Shown: piece after piece, positions 9,238-17,522 of the stretch
How positions within the stretch are numbered: the stretch's first letter is position 1
How the letters are laid out: each line of letters opens with the position of its first letter
NCBI RefSeq assembly: GCF_003333325.1
Contig: NZ_QOLC01000080.1
Span: forward strand, 16,156 to 80,155
Direction of reading: 5' to 3'
DNA from: Candidatus Ulvibacter alkanivorans
GTDB lineage: Bacteria; Bacteroidota; Bacteroidia; Flavobacteriales; Flavobacteriaceae
Length of the DNA: 64,000 nucleotides
Position numbers and translations under genes: made by a program
The notes under the pieces: model-generated
What the model was told of the DNA's origin: nothing
What the model saw: the letters and a program-made list of their open reading frames with translations, nothing else
Databases searched by the model: none

Positions 9238-9280
9238 AGTAATTCTGCTTCAGAAAATAGAAGACTTGTTAAAAATAAAA

Positions 9281-9306
9281 CAGCCCTCAAAGTTACTTGA
9301 AGGCTG
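9281..9306 (-). terminator. intrinsic terminator after the DUF5606 gene
   Basis: CAGCC-c-TCAA (9281-9290) pairs with TTGA-a-GGCTG (9297-9306) with one C/A mismatch. On the minus strand it is followed by TTTTATTTTT (9271-9280). It begins 23 bases beyond the DUF5606 stop. Confidence 0.7.
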
Positions 9307-9328
9307 CTTTCTTTACAATGGATGGGGA

Positions 9329-9742
9329 TTATTCTTCTTCCGAAGAAACATCGGTTTCCGAAAAATCGGTAATTCCATGTTTTTGTAATAGGTTGTACCA
9401 CTGTATCACCTTTTTTATATCGCTAGGATAGACACGATCCTCGTCGTAATCGGGTAACACTTCGAAAAAATATTCTTCCAGTTTTATTTTAGGTTCCTTA
9501 TGGCTAATGGCCTTGCCTCCGTTCTCTTTGTCGGCAATTTTAGCGAATACCTCACGTAATGGAACTTCTTCGGTTAGGGTGTAGATCGCGATCTCAGACA
9601 GCAAACTTACGTTGTTTTGGGCGCCAACACTTATCTTTTTACCGTCTATAAGTGATTCGGCTAAGAATCCGCTTCGCGTTTGTGCTTTTAATTCGTACAG
9701 TCCGGGTTTTCCGGAGATCGATAATATTTTTTCTAAACTCAT
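9329..9742 (-). CDS. DUF5606 domain-containing protein
   Basis: This 137-residue cytoplasmic protein belongs to a family largely confined to Bacteroidota. It opens with MSLEKILSISGKPGLYEL and has the conserved KAISHKEPKIKLEEYF-type centre before a W-Y-N-L-L helix and an acidic tail. The N-terminal half looks like a small beta-barrel. No biochemical role is known to me. It lies 61 bases downstream of def and is followed by a terminator, so it likely ends the ruvX-def-DUF5606 unit. Confidence 0.85.
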   Translation of the reverse strand: MSLEKILSISGKPGLYELKAQTRSGFLAESLIDGKKISVGAQNNVSLLSEIAIYTLTEEVPLREVFAKIADKENGGKAISHKEPKIKLEEYFFEVLPDYDEDRVYPSDIKKVIQWYNLLQKHGITDFSETDVSSEEE

Positions 9743-9803
9743 ATAGTAATTTCCTTTTTAGGGGCTACAAATATCTTTGGTTTCGATTATAATTCCAACG
9801 ATG

Positions 9804-10394
9804 TTAACGTTTCTTTTTGGCTAATGGAAATTTCATGCGATACTTAACATCTATTTTCCCTTTAGAAATATTAGACAATTTTCCTTTAATCAATCGTTTT
9901 TTGAGCGAAGAAAGTTTATCGGTAAATAAGATGCCTTCTATATGGTCGTATTCATGTTGAATGATACGTGCCACAATTCCTTCGTAGGTTTCCGTATGTT
10001 TTTTAAAGTCTGCATCGTAATACTCGATGGTGATCTTTGGCTGTCTAAAAACGTCTTCATTGATGTCGGGGATACTTAGACACCCTTCATTAAACGCCCA
10101 CTCATCGCCTTCTTCGGAAATGATCTTGGCATTAATAAAAACTTTTTTGAATTCGGCTACGAGTTTTTGTTCTTCTTCGGAAAGATCTTCGTCATCTTCA
10201 AACGGTGTCGCATCGACGATAAAAATTCGGATAGGCAACCCAATTTGCGGCGCTGCCAGTCCAATGCCACGAGCACCGTACATGGTGTCGAACATATTCT
10301 CGATCAAGGCATCCAGTTTTGGATAGTTTTCATCAATATCTTTTGCTACTTTTCGCAATACGGGATCACCGTATGCCACTATGGGTACTATCAT
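9804..10394 (-). CDS. def: peptide deformylase
   Basis: Def removes the N-formyl group from new proteins. All three catalytic motifs are present in this 196-residue protein: GIGLAAPQIG near residue 43, EGCLSIP near residue 107 (metal-binding Cys) and QHEYDHIEG near residue 147 (two metal-binding His and the catalytic Glu). An acidic insert (DDEDLSEEEQK) near residue 75 is usual in Bacteroidota enzymes. The start lies 6 bases after the ruvX stop, so the two are almost certainly one transcript. Confidence 0.96.
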   Translation of the reverse strand: MIVPIVAYGDPVLRKVAKDIDENYPKLDALIENMFDTMYGARGIGLAAPQIGLPIRIFIVDATPFEDDEDLSEEEQKLVAEFKKVFINAKIISEEGDEWAFNEGCLSIPDINEDVFRQPKITIEYYDADFKKHTETYEGIVARIIQHEYDHIEGILFTDKLSSLKKRLIKGKLSNISKGKIDVKYRMKFPLAKKKR

Positions 10395-10400
10395 TTGAAT

Positions 10401-10811
10401 CTAATTATTATAGAGATAATCTTGTAAAATAATCGTCGCACTAATCTCATCGACCAATGCCTTATTTTGTCGTTGTTTTTTTTTAAGTCCACTATCTATC
10501 ATCGTCTGAAACGCTCGTTTACTGCTATAGCGCTCATCTACTCGCTCGGTGGGAATATCGGGAAAGTGCGAGGTAAATTCTTTTAAGAATTTCGAAATAT
10601 GTTCTTCGACGGCGCTGGGGGTACCATCTTTTTGTTTTGGCTCTCCAATGAGCACCAATTGTACTTTTTCCGAAGAAAAATAGTCCTTTAAAAAAGGGAG
10701 CAATGTTGACGTCGCTACTGTGGTCAAACCCGAGGCAATTAGCTGTAATTCATCGGTAACGGCAATTCCCGTGCGCTTGGTTCCATAATCTATCGCTAAA
10801 ATCCTTCCCAT
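10401..10811 (-). CDS. ruvX: Holliday junction resolvase-like protein RuvX (YqgF)
   Basis: The 136-residue RNase H-fold protein starts MGRILAIDYGTKRTG, with the first catalytic Asp at residue 8. It keeps the E in LIGEPKQKDG and the VDERYSSK block near residue 98. The YqgF family is implicated in Holliday-junction cleavage and in 16S rRNA end maturation; which applies here is not visible. It leads the ruvX-def unit, has its own -7 box, and is transcribed away from dapD. Confidence 0.94.
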   Translation of the reverse strand: MGRILAIDYGTKRTGIAVTDELQLIASGLTTVATSTLLPFLKDYFSSEKVQLVLIGEPKQKDGTPSAVEEHISKFLKEFTSHFPDIPTERVDERYSSKRAFQTMIDSGLKKKQRQNKALVDEISATIILQDYLYNN

Positions 10812-10818
10812 AAAAGCG

Positions 10819-10826
10819 CAAAAATA
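10819..10826 (-). promoter_or_regulatory. -7 box of ruvX-def
   Basis: The minus strand reads TATTTTTG, an exact consensus match, 7 bases before the ruvX ATG. The leader would be only a few bases long. The palindrome at 10838-10851 lies just upstream, close to the expected -33 region. Confidence 0.5.
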
Positions 10827-10837
10827 CGAGTTTACGT

Positions 10838-10851
10838 TTTAGTATACTAAA
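10838..10851. promoter_or_regulatory. 14-bp perfect palindrome between ruvX and dapD
   Basis: TTTAGTATACTAAA is identical on both strands. It is in the 139-base divergent gap, close to the -33 position of the ruvX promoter and about 27 bases upstream of the dapD -7 box. It looks like a dimeric repressor site; no regulator is identified. Confidence 0.4.
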
Positions 10852-10877
10852 TAGTGGTAAGATTTCCTTTGGACACC

Positions 10878-10885
10878 TATCTTTG
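10878..10885 (+). promoter_or_regulatory. -7 box of dapD
   Basis: TATCTTTG matches TAnnTTTG exactly, 65 bases before the dapD ATG. The leader between them contains a short CCTA/TAGG-type hairpin with a T-run (10917-10936); whether that matters is unclear. Confidence 0.5.
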
Positions 10886-10950
10886 CGTACATAACAACAA
10901 TTAAATTTGAGCGCCTAGGTTTTTTATTTAGGTTTAAAACAATTCTGCAT

Positions 10951-11766
10951 ATGACCCAACTACAACAAACCATAGAAAAAGCATGGGACGATCGTTCCCT
11001 TTTAACCGACCCAAATACGATCGCCGCCATTCGTGAGGTTGTAAAACAATGCGACGAAGGTATTTTACGATGTGCAGAACCCACTAAAGATGGATGGCAA
11101 GTAAATGAATGGGTAAAGAAAGCTGTGGTCTTGTATTTTCCAATTCAAAAAATGGAGACGATGGAAGCAGGTATTTTTGAATATCACGACAAAATACCTC
11201 TTAAAAGTGGGTATAAAGAAAAAGGAATTCGTGTAGTACCGCATGCCGTGGCACGCCATGGAGCGTACATTAGTAAGGGTGTGATCATGATGCCAAGTTA
11301 TGTTAACATTGGAGCTTATGTAGATGAAGGTACCATGGTCGATACATGGGCCACTGTAGGAAGTTGTGCTCAAATAGGTAAAAACGTCCACTTAAGCGGA
11401 GGTGTTGGTATTGGCGGTGTCTTAGAACCATTACAGGCCGCTCCTGTGATCATTGAAGACAACGCGTTTATTGGTTCTCGCTGCATTGTGGTAGAAGGCG
11501 TTCGTGTTGAGCGTGAAGCGGTCCTAGGAGCCAATGTTGTACTAACGGCTTCTACAAAGATTATCGACGTTACCGGTGAGTCTCCTTTAGAAACTAAAGG
11601 GCTCGTTCCGGCGCGATCGGTCGTAATTCCCGGAAGTTATACAAAAAAATTCCCGGCAGGAGAATTCCAAGTTCCTTGTGCACTTATTATTGGAAAACGG
11701 AAAGAAAGCACTAATAAAAAGACCTCTTTAAACGATGCGTTGCGCGAATACGACGTGGCCGTATAA
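10951..11766 (+). CDS. dapD: 2,3,4,5-tetrahydropyridine-2,6-dicarboxylate N-succinyltransferase
   Basis: DapD transfers succinate from succinyl-CoA to tetrahydrodipicolinate in the succinylase branch of diaminopimelate/lysine synthesis. The 271-residue protein has the N-terminal helical domain and then the left-handed beta-helix of hexapeptide repeats, seen as MMPSYVNIGAYVDEGTM, VHLSGGVGIGGVLEP and AFIGSRCIVVEGV from residue 105 on. The C terminus RKESTNKKTSLNDALR is typical. Downstream, the glycosyltransferase gene starts within 25-55 bases, so dapD may head the glycan operon. lysA, the last step of the pathway, is at 40606. Confidence 0.97.
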   Translation: MTQLQQTIEKAWDDRSLLTDPNTIAAIREVVKQCDEGILRCAEPTKDGWQVNEWVKKAVVLYFPIQKMETMEAGIFEYHDKIPLKSGYKEKGIRVVPHAVARHGAYISKGVIMMPSYVNIGAYVDEGTMVDTWATVGSCAQIGKNVHLSGGVGIGGVLEPLQAAPVIIEDNAFIGSRCIVVEGVRVEREAVLGANVVLTASTKIIDVTGESPLETKGLVPARSVVIPGSYTKKFPAGEFQVPCALIIGKRKESTNKKTSLNDALREYDVAV

Positions 11767-11791
11767 ACAATAGCATAAAAGCAATCTTGGT

Positions 11792-12847
11792 CTGAATAAG
11801 ATACTGGTCATACAACAAAAGATGATAGGTGATGTCCTCACCAGCAGTGTGATGTTTGAAATGCTGAAAGATCGTTACCCAAATGCCCAGCTTCATTATT
11901 TAATTAACAGCCATACATATCCGGTGGTACAACACCACCCATATATCGACGAATTTGTTTTTGTTACCCCAAAAATAGAGCATAGCTATATTGCCTTCTA
12001 TCGGTTTCTAAAACAGATAAGAAAGCAACGATATGACGCTGTGATCGATGTGTACGGCAAATTGAGCAGTCATTTTATCACTGTATTTTCCGGTGCCAAG
12101 ATCAAGATAGGATATCGTAAAAAGCAATCTCGTTTTATCTTTACGCATAATATACAACGCATCAAAAAGCCGCAACACAATGCCAGTTTGGCTATTGAGA
12201 ACCGCTTGCGCTTGCTGGCTCCATTGCACATCGAATTTAAACAATGTAGTCCAAAAATATACCTGCAGCCCGAAGAACTAACCGCTGCAAATACACTGTT
12301 GGCTGAGCAAGGTATCGACTTAGACAAGCCCTTGTATATGATCAGTGTTTTGGGTAGTAATCGCGCTAAGACCTACCCTGCTGCTTATATGGCACAATTA
12401 CTCGATGCGATTGTGGAGGAAAAAGGGGATGCACAATTGTTGTTCAATTACATTCCGAAGCAAGAAAAAGAAGCCCGCGAGATCTATAATTTGACGAAAC
12501 CAAGCACCCAACAGCAAATATTCTTTGATCTCTTCGGAAAAAGCCTGCGTGAATTTTTAGCGCTTACTGCGCATTGTGATGCCATGATAGGAAACGAGGG
12601 CGGGGCTGTAAATATGGCGAAAGCGTTGAACATCCCTACTTTTATTATATTTTCTCCGCATCTTAACAAAGCAAATTGGTTTGGTGAAGTGGAAACCGGC
12701 GACCATCAAGCGGTTCATATGTCCGATTTTGTCGACCATTATGAAGCAGACGTAATAGCGGCCAAAAGCTCACCCGAAGCCTACTATTTAAAATTTAAAC
12801 CTACCTTTATCGAACCGAAATTAAAAGCATTTGTAAAGAACCATTAA
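11792..12847 (+). CDS. glycosyltransferase family 9 (ADP-heptose:LPS heptosyltransferase-like), possible CTG start
   Basis: GT9 enzymes add heptose to the lipid A-Kdo core of lipopolysaccharide. The C-terminal nucleotide-sugar site GNEGGAVNMAKAL near residue 265 and a late substrate-loop motif (IPTFIIFSP) are visible. The first ATG is at 11822 (MIGDVLTSS), but the conserved family N terminus, K-I-L-V-I-Q-Q-K-M-I-G-D, begins in frame upstream. The frame is open back to a TAG at 11771 and contains no ATG, GTG or TTG there, only CTG at 11792 and ATA/ATC-type codons. I therefore start at CTG 11792; an annotator using ATG would give 11822. The stop shares one base with the next gene's ATG. Confidence 0.85.
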   Translation: MNKILVIQQKMIGDVLTSSVMFEMLKDRYPNAQLHYLINSHTYPVVQHHPYIDEFVFVTPKIEHSYIAFYRFLKQIRKQRYDAVIDVYGKLSSHFITVFSGAKIKIGYRKKQSRFIFTHNIQRIKKPQHNASLAIENRLRLLAPLHIEFKQCSPKIYLQPEELTAANTLLAEQGIDLDKPLYMISVLGSNRAKTYPAAYMAQLLDAIVEEKGDAQLLFNYIPKQEKEAREIYNLTKPSTQQQIFFDLFGKSLREFLALTAHCDAMIGNEGGAVNMAKALNIPTFIIFSPHLNKANWFGEVETGDHQAVHMSDFVDHYEADVIAAKSSPEAYYLKFKPTFIEPKLKAFVKNH

Positions 12848-13914
12848 TGCAGTATCGATTCTTAATTTACATTTCGTATTCGTATGCGGTGCCTATTGGC
12901 ATACCGCTAGAAAAGGAATTGCAAAAACGAGGGTATGCTGTTCATTGGTTTTGTGATGAAAAAGATACTAGGATAGCACTACCCTCCACTTCACTCCGTT
13001 TCGATACTATCGAAGAAGTGATCGATTACGATCCGGACATTATCCTAACCATCACCGATGTGGTTCCCGATTTTCTTCGTGGTTTAAAAGTACAAGTGTT
13101 CCATGGTTTTAATGCCGAGAAACGATCGTTTAGAAAGGACCACTTTAGAATTCGTGGCTTGTTCGACTTGTATTGTACGCAAGGGCCTTCTACGACTTCG
13201 GTCTTTAAGGAACAACAAAAAAAGCATCCGCATTTTGAGGTTATTGAAACCGGCTGGTCTAAGGTCGATCCTTTGTTCCCTATTTCAGAAAAGAAAATTA
13301 ACGAAACACCAACGGTCTTTATAGCCTCAACATTTACCGAACGTTTAAGTCTGGCCATGAACCAAGAAGTATTTGAAAGTATCCAATCACTTCTCGCAAC
13401 TAAGAAATATGTTTTCGATATGGTGTTGCACCCTAAACTTCCTTCTTACATTAAAGAAAAATGGGGCAGTCTTACTAGTTCTCATTTTACGTATCATAAC
13501 ACTACCGATCTGGTTCCGTTAATGAAAAAGGCAAGTATCATGTTTTCCGATACGACTTCAGCCATACAGGAGTTTGGACTGCAAGAAAAGCCTATAGTTA
13601 CCTTTAACCATCATATTCCAAAACCGCATTTAATAAATATCACGTCGGTTTCAGAAATAGAAAACGCCTTAGACACCGCACTTACGTTTCCACCGGCTAT
13701 TTTGGAAAAAATGGCAACCTTTAACCAACAATTACATCCTTATAAAGACGGTGCTTCAAGTGCACGAGTGATCGATGCCTGCATCTCGTTTTTGCATGCA
13801 GACAAGAGCCACTTACAATCGAAGCCGTTAAATTTGGTTCGCAAATATCAAATTAGGAAAAAATTAGGCTATTTTACCCTTAGATCCTACAACACAGCAT
13901 TCACAAAATCGTAA
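12847..13914 (+). CDS. CDP-glycerol glycerophosphotransferase-like protein, copy 1
   Basis: The 355-residue protein resembles the Glyphos_transf (TagB/TagF-type) family, a GT-B fold enzyme class that moves glycerol- or ribitol-phosphate from a CDP-alditol. Seen: the early HG loop VFHGFNAEKRSF near residue 88, the fold-typical ETGWSKVDPLF near residue 137, and the donor-site motif FSDTTSAIQEFG near residue 236, matching the family D-x-S/T-S-x-x-x-E. It overlaps the GT9 gene by one base (TAATG) and is 7 bases before a GT2 gene, so it belongs to the LPS-core unit. Teichoic acid is not expected in a Gram-negative, so the product is probably a phospho-alditol or phospho-sugar decoration; alternatively a distant GlcNAc-2-epimerase-like GT-B. 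Confidence 0.75.
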   Translation: MQYRFLIYISYSYAVPIGIPLEKELQKRGYAVHWFCDEKDTRIALPSTSLRFDTIEEVIDYDPDIILTITDVVPDFLRGLKVQVFHGFNAEKRSFRKDHFRIRGLFDLYCTQGPSTTSVFKEQQKKHPHFEVIETGWSKVDPLFPISEKKINETPTVFIASTFTERLSLAMNQEVFESIQSLLATKKYVFDMVLHPKLPSYIKEKWGSLTSSHFTYHNTTDLVPLMKKASIMFSDTTSAIQEFGLQEKPIVTFNHHIPKPHLINITSVSEIENALDTALTFPPAILEKMATFNQQLHPYKDGASSARVIDACISFLHADKSHLQSKPLNLVRKYQIRKKLGYFTLRSYNTAFTKS

Positions 13915-13921
13915 GCTATTT

Positions 13922-14680
13922 ATGGAAAAACTTACTGCTATCATCCCTGTCGGCAACGAAATTCACAACATAGAAGCTGTGATCGCTTCGGTCGATTTCG
14001 CGGACGAGATCTTGGTAGTAGACAGTTATACTACCGATGGCACCTTTGAAATTGCAGAGAAAATGGCGACTCGTGTAGTTCGCAGGACCTTCGATTATCC
14101 AGCTGCACAAAAAAATTGGACCATACCGCAAGCGAAACACGAATGGATCTTACTATTGGACGCCGATGAGCGAGTCACTCCTGAGTTAAAGGAGGAAGTG
14201 ATCGAGGTCCTAAAAAATCCGCCAACCGATGGTACCGTGGCATATTGGATTGGCAGAAAGAATCATTTTATGGGTCAACGTGTACACTACAGTGGTTGGC
14301 GTAATGATAGTGTGATTCGACTTTTTAAACGCGATGCGTGTCGGTATGAAGACAAGTACGTGCACGAAGAAATTATTGCCAAGGGTAAGGTAGGGAAACT
14401 TAGGAGTAAATTATATCATAACACCTATATCAGTTTCGATAATTATATACAAAAGATGAACAAATATGCATCTTGGCAGGCAAAAGATTATGATAAGAAA
14501 ACAGGTCGATTAACAGCTTACCATTTCGTGATCAAACCATTTTGGGGCTTTTTTAAACACTACTTCGTGCAAAGCGGGTTTAGAGATGGAGTCGTAGGCC
14601 TAACGATTGGTTATATTCAAGGCTATGTCGTATTTATGCGCTATGTAAAATTATGGTTGCTTCGGAAAGGTAGGCAATAG
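13922..14680 (+). CDS. glycosyltransferase family 2, WaaE/KdtX-like (LPS core)
   Basis: The 252-residue GT-A enzyme begins MEKLTAIIPVGNEIHNI and has the donor motif EWILLLDADERVTPEL near residue 75, followed by the acceptor block FMGQRVHYSGWR and the HEEI motif, all typical of the WaaE beta-1,4-glucosyltransferase family that extends the inner LPS core. A hydrophobic stretch near the C terminus (FRDGVVGLTIGYIQGYVVFM) suggests membrane association. It follows copy 1 of the CDP-glycerol-type enzyme by 7 bases and meets the kinase gene tail to tail with 2 bases between stops. Confidence 0.88.
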   Translation: MEKLTAIIPVGNEIHNIEAVIASVDFADEILVVDSYTTDGTFEIAEKMATRVVRRTFDYPAAQKNWTIPQAKHEWILLLDADERVTPELKEEVIEVLKNPPTDGTVAYWIGRKNHFMGQRVHYSGWRNDSVIRLFKRDACRYEDKYVHEEIIAKGKVGKLRSKLYHNTYISFDNYIQKMNKYASWQAKDYDKKTGRLTAYHFVIKPFWGFFKHYFVQSGFRDGVVGLTIGYIQGYVVFMRYVKLWLLRKGRQ

Positions 14681-14682
14681 GT

Positions 14683-15450
14683 TTAGCGTTTTCTCCAGAA
14701 AAAATACTTCTTCTTAAATGCTTCTTTCTTCTTATAGGCCGTAGAAAATTGATAGGAATACGCATACATCACTTCTTTGATCTCAATTTTGGAACGTTGT
14801 GGATAGAGCTTGGCGTATTCATCACACATAATCTCCAACATTCGATCTTTTGGGGACAATTTTGCAAAATTTTTCATTCGCTTCTGAAAGTCCATCGTTT
14901 CAAACTTCATTCGATTTAAATCGACCAAATAAAAATCATAACCTTCAGCTGTTTCAACAATAAGTGTGTTACCGGGAGAATGATCCAGAAAATTAATATT
15001 CTTTTCGTGTAAACTGAAGGTAAAGCGTGTAAAGGCACGTAAGATCGTTTCGTAATTTGGATATTGGTCATTGTCTACGATCTCTCGAATGGTCAGGTCA
15101 TGCTCTAAATTCTTACTTACGTAAAAGCTTTTATCGAACAAGCCTGAACGATATTGTTCTAAATAAGCAAGTGGCATTGGGGTCTTGACCTCCATGGCTA
15201 ACAATCGTTTTGCATACGAATAGCTTCGTTTCGCTTTTGAAGCTCGAAAAAAAGCATAGGCAAACTTATTAACCAAATTTGGAATTTTAAATGCCTTGAT
15301 GTTTACCGGCATTCCTTCCAGGTTAGTGACCTTCATTACATTACGAGTTCCAATACCGCTAGGCAGCTCATCGAATTTGTGTAACAACGCATATAGCTTC
15401 TCGGCTGTTGTGGGCTCTAATTTCGTAGAAAACTTGAATCGTTCCTTCAT
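14683..15450 (-). CDS. Kdo/LPS-core kinase-like protein (InaA/WaaP superfamily)
   Basis: This is a 255-residue small kinase-like fold. The catalytic loop is FLDHSPGNTLI near residue 155 (Asp base and Asn) and the metal-binding Asp is in LVDLNRMKF near residue 175, where protein kinases have DFG. Relatives phosphorylate Kdo or heptose of the LPS inner core. It is the only minus-strand gene inside the first part of the glycan block and has its own promoter overlapping that of the next plus-strand gene. The activation lysine is likely in NIKAFKIP near residue 55. Substrate is inferred from the neighbours. Confidence 0.82.
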   Translation of the reverse strand: MKERFKFSTKLEPTTAEKLYALLHKFDELPSGIGTRNVMKVTNLEGMPVNIKAFKIPNLVNKFAYAFFRASKAKRSYSYAKRLLAMEVKTPMPLAYLEQYRSGLFDKSFYVSKNLEHDLTIREIVDNDQYPNYETILRAFTRFTFSLHEKNINFLDHSPGNTLIVETAEGYDFYLVDLNRMKFETMDFQKRMKNFAKLSPKDRMLEIMCDEYAKLYPQRSKIEIKEVMYAYSYQFSTAYKKKEAFKKKYFFWRKR

Positions 15451-15477
15451 TCGTGGGTGCTAGTAACTGTAAACTTG

Positions 15478-15485
15478 TAAATTTG
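15478..15485 (+). promoter_or_regulatory. -7 box of the rhamnosyltransferase-like gene
   Basis: TAAATTTG is an exact TAnnTTTG match, 41 bases before the ATG at 15527. It faces the minus-strand box at 15494-15501. Confidence 0.5.
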
Positions 15486-15493
15486 TAACATTG

Positions 15494-15501
15494 CAAATAT
15501 A
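15494..15501 (-). promoter_or_regulatory. -7 box of the Kdo-kinase-like gene
   Basis: The minus strand reads TATATTTG, an exact match, 43 bases before the kinase ATG at 15450. Only 8 bases separate it from the oppositely directed plus-strand box, so both polymerases cannot bind at once. Confidence 0.5.
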
Positions 15502-15526
15502 AGGTTACTGTAAATACCGACTTACC

Positions 15527-16366
15527 ATGTTTCAACACTTTTTAATTACACGTTTTAATTTGCGCAAGGCAGATTGGAAGACCAATAAGAAGAACGTGGC
15601 GGTATTAACGGAAGAATGGCATGCCAACCGATTTGATCTTTTTACTAATTATTGTTTTCCGAGTGTTGCCTCACAAACACAGAAGAATTTTAAATGGCTT
15701 GTTTTTTTCGACACCAATACCAGTGTCAAATACCGTTCACTTATTACCAAATTACAACAAGAATTGCCGCAATTTACTCCTTTATTCGTCGATGGTATGG
15801 ACGCATTCCTACCTACATTGCAAGAGCATGTTGCAAGTTGCGAAGCACCTTACATTATTAGCAGTGGGCTCGACAACGATGACTGCTTGAGCAAACATTA
15901 TGTTGCCTCTGTGCAAAGGCGTTTTGTTGAACAAGACTTCATGGCGGTAGATTTTATCGATGGATACACCCTGCAGGTATCACCAACCATTAAATTAGGA
16001 AAGAAGTTGCATTTATTTAATCCGTTTATTTCGTTAATAGAGAAGAACGAACAACCAAAGACCGTTAGCATGGTCTCACATCGAAATTGGAAACGAGAGA
16101 CCAACATTATACATGTACCGAATGAGCGTATCTGGGCTTCGGTGATACACCAAGAGAATAAAGTAAATGAATTTACCGGCTACGATGCTGTAGCAACAGA
16201 CCATTTCTTCGACCTATTTGTAATTTCAGAAAACAAAAAACAACATATTTTAGCGAATATTCTTCCGCAGCAAGAATGGAAGTTAACAAGTTTTAGAAAT
16301 AAGCTCGATTCGAAATGGAATGTGGCTTCAAAAAAAATTAAAAAGAAATTAGGTTTCTATAAATAA
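15527..16366 (+). CDS. putative rhamnosyltransferase family protein (PF11316-like)
   Basis: The 279-residue GT-A-type protein has the layout of the putative rhamnosyl transferase family: HFLITRFNLR at the start, then FTNYCFPSVASQTQKNFKWL near residue 45 and the metal-site equivalent SSGLDNDDCLSKHY near residue 115. Members add sugars to surface polysaccharides; none of the residues fixes the sugar. It is followed after 19 bases by the second CDP-glycerol-type gene. The C terminus is Lys-rich (KKIKKKLGFYK), like several peripheral inner-membrane glycosyltransferases. Confidence 0.78.
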   Translation: MFQHFLITRFNLRKADWKTNKKNVAVLTEEWHANRFDLFTNYCFPSVASQTQKNFKWLVFFDTNTSVKYRSLITKLQQELPQFTPLFVDGMDAFLPTLQEHVASCEAPYIISSGLDNDDCLSKHYVASVQRRFVEQDFMAVDFIDGYTLQVSPTIKLGKKLHLFNPFISLIEKNEQPKTVSMVSHRNWKRETNIIHVPNERIWASVIHQENKVNEFTGYDAVATDHFFDLFVISENKKQHILANILPQQEWKLTSFRNKLDSKWNVASKKIKKKLGFYK

Positions 16367-16385
16367 GTCCAGCCCTTTTACATTA

Positions 16386-17519
16386 ATGACCAGAAAATAC
16401 AACATAGCCATACTCTTTATCGATGAGATTCATCACATTAATCACTTTATTACAGTGGCTATCGAACTCGCTAAAGCGCATAATGTAACCATTATTACTT
16501 ATCCCGGACCTCATGAATACTTATATGGCAAATTAAAAGAACACAATAATACTGCTGTTAAGGTCGAAGAACGGCAAACTCAGGCTTTCAGGGCGTTTAC
16601 AGATTGGTTAAAGAACAGGGATCTACCGCGAAAAGGCTTTTGGATGTCAAAGAACCATCGTTATATCTTAGCGAATTTCGATGCGATCATCTTTACCGAT
16701 TATACCCATCAAAAATTACTTAAATACCGAAAACAAAAAGCCAATCCAAAGTTTATAAAATTTCCTCATGGGGTCGCGGGACGAGGCTACGTCTACAAAA
16801 AAGATCTCTTGGATTTTGACCTGCACGTTGTTTTCGGTGAATTCTATTACGAACAGTTAAAGCAGAAAAAATTATTAAGTCCTACTACTAAAATTGCCGG
16901 GTACCCAAAATTAGATGCGGTTGCCGTACAACCGCCAAAGCAGTTCTTCGACAATAGCAAACCAACAGTTCTATACAATCCCCATTTCTCCCCTCCTTTC
17001 TCATCTTGGCACGACCACGGACTGGCGATACTGGAACATTTTTATAATCAGAACCATTATAATTTAATTTTTGCTCCTCATATTAATTTATTCACCGATA
17101 AAGGTGGCGAGGACCCAGCTATCATCCCTAGCAAATATCGCAAGGCAACCCATATGTTTATCGATCTAGGAAGTGATGCCAGCGTAGAGATGGTGTATAC
17201 TAGAGCGGCCGATATATACTTGGGAGATGTTTCCAGCCAAGTGTACGAATTTATAATACGTCCGAGACCGGTGCTTTTCTTTAATTCTGAAAAGATCAAT
17301 TTTAAAAATGATGTCAATTACCGCTTTTGGAAATGTGGGGAAGTGATCGAATCGGTTGCCGCATTACCGGCCGCACTGAAGCAGGCTCAAAAAAAGTTTG
17401 AAGACTACAAACCCATTCAGCAAGAAATTAACGAGGGAAATTACTATACAGAAGAAGGATCAACCGCTTCACAACGAGCGGCAAACATAGTCATCGATTA
17501 TTTAGCCCTTAATTTATAA
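16386..17519 (+). CDS. CDP-glycerol glycerophosphotransferase-like protein, copy 2
   Basis: The 377-residue protein has the same GT-B family features as the gene at 12847 but only distant identity. Visible motifs are IKFPHGVAGRGYVYKK near residue 125 (the HG loop), AGYPKLDAV near residue 175, VLYNPHFSPPFSSW near residue 198 with the conserved aromatic/proline run of TagF-type enzymes, and the donor motif LGDVSSQVYEF near residue 282. It would transfer an alditol-phosphate from a CDP donor onto a surface glycan. It lies 19 bases after the rhamnosyltransferase-like gene and converges on a GT2 gene with 3 bases between stops. Confidence 0.8.
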   Translation: MTRKYNIAILFIDEIHHINHFITVAIELAKAHNVTIITYPGPHEYLYGKLKEHNNTAVKVEERQTQAFRAFTDWLKNRDLPRKGFWMSKNHRYILANFDAIIFTDYTHQKLLKYRKQKANPKFIKFPHGVAGRGYVYKKDLLDFDLHVVFGEFYYEQLKQKKLLSPTTKIAGYPKLDAVAVQPPKQFFDNSKPTVLYNPHFSPPFSSWHDHGLAILEHFYNQNHYNLIFAPHINLFTDKGGEDPAIIPSKYRKATHMFIDLGSDASVEMVYTRAADIYLGDVSSQVYEFIIRPRPVLFFNSEKINFKNDVNYRFWKCGEVIESVAALPAALKQAQKKFEDYKPIQQEINEGNYYTEEGSTASQRAANIVIDYLALNL

Positions 17520-17522
17520 CAG

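Noticed and set aside
12847..17519. Teichoic acid synthesis cluster
   Set aside because: Surrounding genes are LPS-core types in a Gram-negative, and no tagD/tagA-like genes are present; a decoration of LPS is the more cautious reading.
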